A DNA stretch of 42,097 nucleotides from NCBI GenBank assembly GCA_003221615.1, contig QHSQ01000152.1, positions 1-42,097 on the forward strand. The letters are read 5' to 3'. Origin of the DNA: Candidatus Rokuibacteriota bacterium. Its GTDB lineage: Bacteria > Methylomirabilota > Methylomirabilia > Rokubacteriales > CSP1-6. The position numbers and the translations under genes are program-made. The stretch's first letter is position 1. Every line of letters begins with the position of its first letter. Below, piece after piece: positions 39,830-42,097 of the stretch. Below the pieces are notes generated by a model. That model saw only the letters and a program-made list of their open reading frames with translations, was not told where the DNA came from and did not search any database.

Positions 39830-40630
39830 TTGAATTTCATCGGGAACTCGCGCCTTGCAGCCCTGGTGGCTCTCGTGGTCGTGACTGCAGCGTGCGCGAG
39901 CGCGCCGCCCAGGAACGGCGGCCCGCCGCTCGGCCTCGAGCATGCGGTGCGCGCGCCGGCGTTCTCATTCGAGAGCGACACCTTCGCGTTCGCGAACCTG
40001 ATCGCCGCGCGGCATCAAAACGAGCCCGGGATCTACGCCCACTACTGCTTCGTGCTGGCGCGAGCCGTGCGTCAGTTCGCGCAGTTCGCCCGGTTCGATC
40101 CGGCGCTTCCGAAGATCGATCACGCCGGCTACGTCGAGCGGGTCAAGGGCGTCGTGGCGCGCCCGGCTCGAGCGGAGACGTTGCCGCTCGACGATCGGAT
40201 CGTGATCCCCGGCTATGTCAACCTCCGCGGGTTCTCGCGCGACGAGGAAAGCGCCGTCAAGGAGGGGCTCGGCGGTCGCTTCTGGACCTGGGTACACTGG
40301 ACCAACTGGCGCGTGACCTTGCCGGTCAATGGATCCCAGCAGGAAGGCGTCGCGTACGAGATCGTCGAACAGCTGCGTGCGGGACGCCTGGTGCAGCTCC
40401 TCGTCACCAACTGGCCGAAACCCGAGCTGAACCACACCGTCGTCGCCTACGAGTCGCGCCCGATGGAGGACGGCCGCATCGAGTTCCTCGTGTGGGATCC
40501 GAACAATCCCGGCTGGCCCGGGGTCATGACCTTCGATCCGACCGCCCGTCGGTTCTGGGCCACGAAGCTTTACGACACCGAGGAGGGACCGATCCGGGCC
40601 TTCCGGATGTACTACTCGCCACTCCTATGA
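39830..40630 (+). CDS. Lipoprotein with possible Cys-His-Asp peptidase-like core
   Basis: The 266-residue protein starts with TTG at 39830 and has a lipoprotein signal peptide with C22 in VVTAAC. I do not recognise the family. The mature part has GIYAHYCFVLARAVRQFAQF (C73), a middle stretch HWTNWRVTLPVNGSQQEG, then NHTVVAYESR (H202) and LVWDPNNPGW (D223). A helix-capping Cys, a later HTVVAY and a WDPN step are the order seen in papain-like C39 or transglutaminase-type domains, so a cysteine-peptidase fold is possible (inference). It is 69 bases from the divergent pyrD start, and TTGACG (39794-39799) could be its -35 box. Confidence 0.7.
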   Translation: MNFIGNSRLAALVALVVVTAACASAPPRNGGPPLGLEHAVRAPAFSFESDTFAFANLIAARHQNEPGIYAHYCFVLARAVRQFAQFARFDPALPKIDHAGYVERVKGVVARPARAETLPLDDRIVIPGYVNLRGFSRDEESAVKEGLGGRFWTWVHWTNWRVTLPVNGSQQEGVAYEIVEQLRAGRLVQLLVTNWPKPELNHTVVAYESRPMEDGRIEFLVWDPNNPGWPGVMTFDPTARRFWATKLYDTEEGPIRAFRMYYSPLL

Positions 40631-40648
40631 GCCGGCTCATGCGCCGCG

Positions 40649-41839
40649 ATGCCCGCAGTGACGCGCCAGCGCGCTGAGCCCGTCAGCCTCGTCGCCGCGG
40701 GAGTCGTGACCCCGTTCGGCGCCGACCTCGACGCGTTCTGGTCGGGGCTCATCACGGGCAGCGACGGCATCTCGATGATCGAGCGCTTCCCGGTCGACGA
40801 TCTCCGGGTCGGGCGCGGGGGCGAGATCAAGAAGCTTCGCCCGCTGCCCGGCGCGCGCCGCGTGGGATGTCGGGCCACGCAGCTCCTGCTCGCGGCGGCC
40901 GCGGACCTGCTCGCTCGTTCGCCGATCTCCGCCGAGCCCGCGCGAGTGGCGGTGGTCCTCGGCACCGCGCTCGGCGGTGTCGGCGAGCTCGAGCGCGCCC
41001 TCGCGCCGGGCGGCCGGCCGCGCCACGCGGTGGGTGCGCTCTACGACAGCCCCGCGCACGCGCTCGCCCGACGGCTCGGCGCTCGGGGCCCCGTGCTCAC
41101 GGTGGGCGCGGCGTGTGCGGCCGGCGCGACGGCGCTCGGCCACGGCGCCGATCTCCTGCGTGCGGATGTCGTCGACGTCGTGATCGCCGGCGGCTACGAC
41201 GCGCTCTGCCGATTCGTGATGCGCGGCTTCGACGCGCTGCGCTCGCTGACTCGCGAGCGCGTGCGTCCCTTCGATCGCCGGCGCAGCGGGCTCCTCCTGG
41301 GCGAAGCGGCCGCGCTCGTGATGATGACCCGCGAAGGCGCGACGCGAGGGCCGAGGCTCGGCCGGTTGCTCGGGCACGCGAGCGCCAGCGACGGCTCGCA
41401 CATCGCCGCGCCCGATGCCAACGGCCGCGGCCTGGAGCTCGCGGCGCGGTCCGCGCTCGAGGAGGCTGGGCTGACGTCCGCCGACGTAGATTTCGTGAGC
41501 GCGCACGGCACAGGCACGCCGCTCAACGACCGGATCGAGGCCGAGGTGCTCAGGCGCTTGCTGGGCCGCCGGGCGTCCGAGATTCCCGTCAACTCGATCA
41601 AGGCCTCGGTCGGCCACACGATGGGCGCGGCGGCGGCGCTGGAGGCCGTCATGTGCCTCCTGGCCGGGCGTGAGGGCATCGTGCCGTACACCCTGGGACT
41701 CGAAGAGCCCGACCCGGCCTGCGAGCTGGATCACGTCATCGGCTCACCTCGCGCCGCGCGCCCCCGGATCAGCCTCAGCACATCCCTGGGCTTCGGCGGC
41801 TGCAACGCCGCGCTCGTCCTGGAGGCGGTCGCTCAATGA
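40649..41839 (+). CDS. Beta-ketoacyl synthase (FabF/KAS-II like)
   Basis: The 396-residue protein is a thiolase-fold condensing enzyme. The catalytic set is complete: C156 in VGAACAAGA, H286 in SAHGTGTPLND, K318 and H323 in IKASVGHTMGAAA. VRPFDRRRSGLLLGEAAALVMM and the terminal SLSTSLGFGGCNAALVLE match the FabF and type II polyketide KS families. It lies 18 bases after the lipoprotein gene and its TGA overlaps the ATG of a second, synthase-like gene. The pair, with acpS 6 kb away but no fabD or acpP close by, suggests a specialised fatty-acid, aryl-polyene or polyketide locus rather than housekeeping FabF (inference). Confidence 0.88.
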   Translation: MPAVTRQRAEPVSLVAAGVVTPFGADLDAFWSGLITGSDGISMIERFPVDDLRVGRGGEIKKLRPLPGARRVGCRATQLLLAAAADLLARSPISAEPARVAVVLGTALGGVGELERALAPGGRPRHAVGALYDSPAHALARRLGARGPVLTVGAACAAGATALGHGADLLRADVVDVVIAGGYDALCRFVMRGFDALRSLTRERVRPFDRRRSGLLLGEAAALVMMTREGATRGPRLGRLLGHASASDGSHIAAPDANGRGLELAARSALEEAGLTSADVDFVSAHGTGTPLNDRIEAEVLRRLLGRRASEIPVNSIKASVGHTMGAAAALEAVMCLLAGREGIVPYTLGLEEPDPACELDHVIGSPRAARPRISLSTSLGFGGCNAALVLEAVAQ

Positions 41840-42097
41840 GCTTCTCCGTCGTACCTCGGGCAGCGGACGATTCGTCGGCTCGCGCGAAGATCCTGACCGG
41901 GACCGCCGTCGAAGCCGTGTCGGTCCTTACGGGATGGGGCCAGGGAGTTCGGGCGCTGCCGCCGGATGCGGCGCGCGCGGCGGCGGGCCGCGCGGTGATC
42001 CCGCTGGGCCGCCCGGCGCTCGAAGGCGAGCGGTTCAGGCGAGCCACGCGTGAGTGCCTCCTGGGCGTGGCGGCGGTCGATGCCCTCCTGCGGGCCA
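41836..42097 (+). CDS. Probable ketosynthase-like partner, N-terminal part (3' end outside window)
   Basis: The ATG at 41836 overlaps the previous stop (ATGA) and the frame is open to the end of the window, giving 87 residues. They include VSVLTGWGQGVRAL, AVIPLGRPALEGERFRRATRE and LLGVAAVDALLRA, which resemble the first strand and the substrate-loop/helix region of beta-ketoacyl synthase N-terminal domains. The active-site region is beyond the window, so it could be a second KS or a chain-length-factor-like partner. Coupled translation implies a stoichiometric complex with the upstream synthase. Confidence 0.65.
   Translation, partial: MSFSVVPRAADDSSARAKILTGTAVEAVSVLTGWGQGVRALPPDAARAAAGRAVIPLGRPALEGERFRRATRECLLGVAAVDALLRA

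Overview
This window is a continuous, gene-dense stretch of high-GC bacterial chromosome (roughly two thirds G+C by eye). The cell is Gram-negative: the window encodes a TonB-dependent outer-membrane receptor, a TonB, an outer-membrane channel-like protein and two lipoproteins. Gene content (GTP-type PEPCK, DUF169 and DUF3047 proteins, HTH-receiver fusions, corrinoid salvage with CbiZ) and codon style suggest an uncultured lineage near Rokubacteria/Methylomirabilota. That placement is my inference; there is no rRNA or tRNA here to test it.

Layout. 1-4.2 kb: the end of an acyl-CoA carboxylase carboxyltransferase, then a two-gene signalling module (HTH-receiver protein and a REC-REC-GAF-PAS-kinase-REC hybrid kinase). 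4.2-6.0 kb, minus strand: phosphoenolpyruvate carboxykinase. 6.0-7.4 kb: cobS and cobC. 7.4-12.5 kb: a gamma-glutamyltransferase-family hydrolase, two secreted proteins of unknown function, an HslR-like S4 protein, a DUF169 protein and a stand-alone cyclic-nucleotide-binding protein. 12.6-13.6 kb, minus strand: a receiver and a second HTH-receiver protein, both clearly related to the first signalling module.

13.7-26.0 kb is a corrinoid uptake and salvage region read from two cobalamin riboswitches. The first precedes cobU-cobT-btuF-btuC and then btuD. The second precedes btuB-cbiZ-tonB-(unknown)-(outer-membrane protein)-cobQ-cbiB. With cobS and cobC the set covers import of cobinamide or foreign corrinoids, removal of the old side chain (CbiZ), re-amidation (CbiB), nucleotide-loop activation and assembly (CobU, CobT, CobS) and final dephosphorylation (CobC). 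CobQ, the one enzyme here needed only for de novo synthesis, has lost its C-terminus, so the locus looks like a salvage specialist.

26.0-27.5 kb, minus strand: a NarL/DesK-type two-component pair. 27.6-38.2 kb: a long housekeeping run, argS - SPOR protein - hpt - ftsH - folP - glmM - acpS - lipoprotein - nnrD - tsaE - radC, with many 1-4 nt overlaps. The tsaE/radC junction is a second place where the 3' part of one gene and the 5' part of the next are missing. 38.2-42.1 kb: a small minus-strand gene, a 340-bp intergenic region with DnaA-box-like sites, pyrD (minus), a lipoprotein with a possible cysteine-peptidase triad, a ketoacyl synthase and the start of a second, overlapping synthase-like gene that runs off the end.

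The observations most worth checking are the two gene-fusion deletions (cobQ/cbiB and tsaE/radC), the ArgRS lacking its HIGH histidines, the PEPCK with Ser in place of its P-loop Cys, the 35-bp inverted repeat between btuC and btuD, and the unidentified His/Cys-containing protein inside the corrinoid operon. No CRISPR array, transposase, phage gene, rRNA or tRNA was seen.
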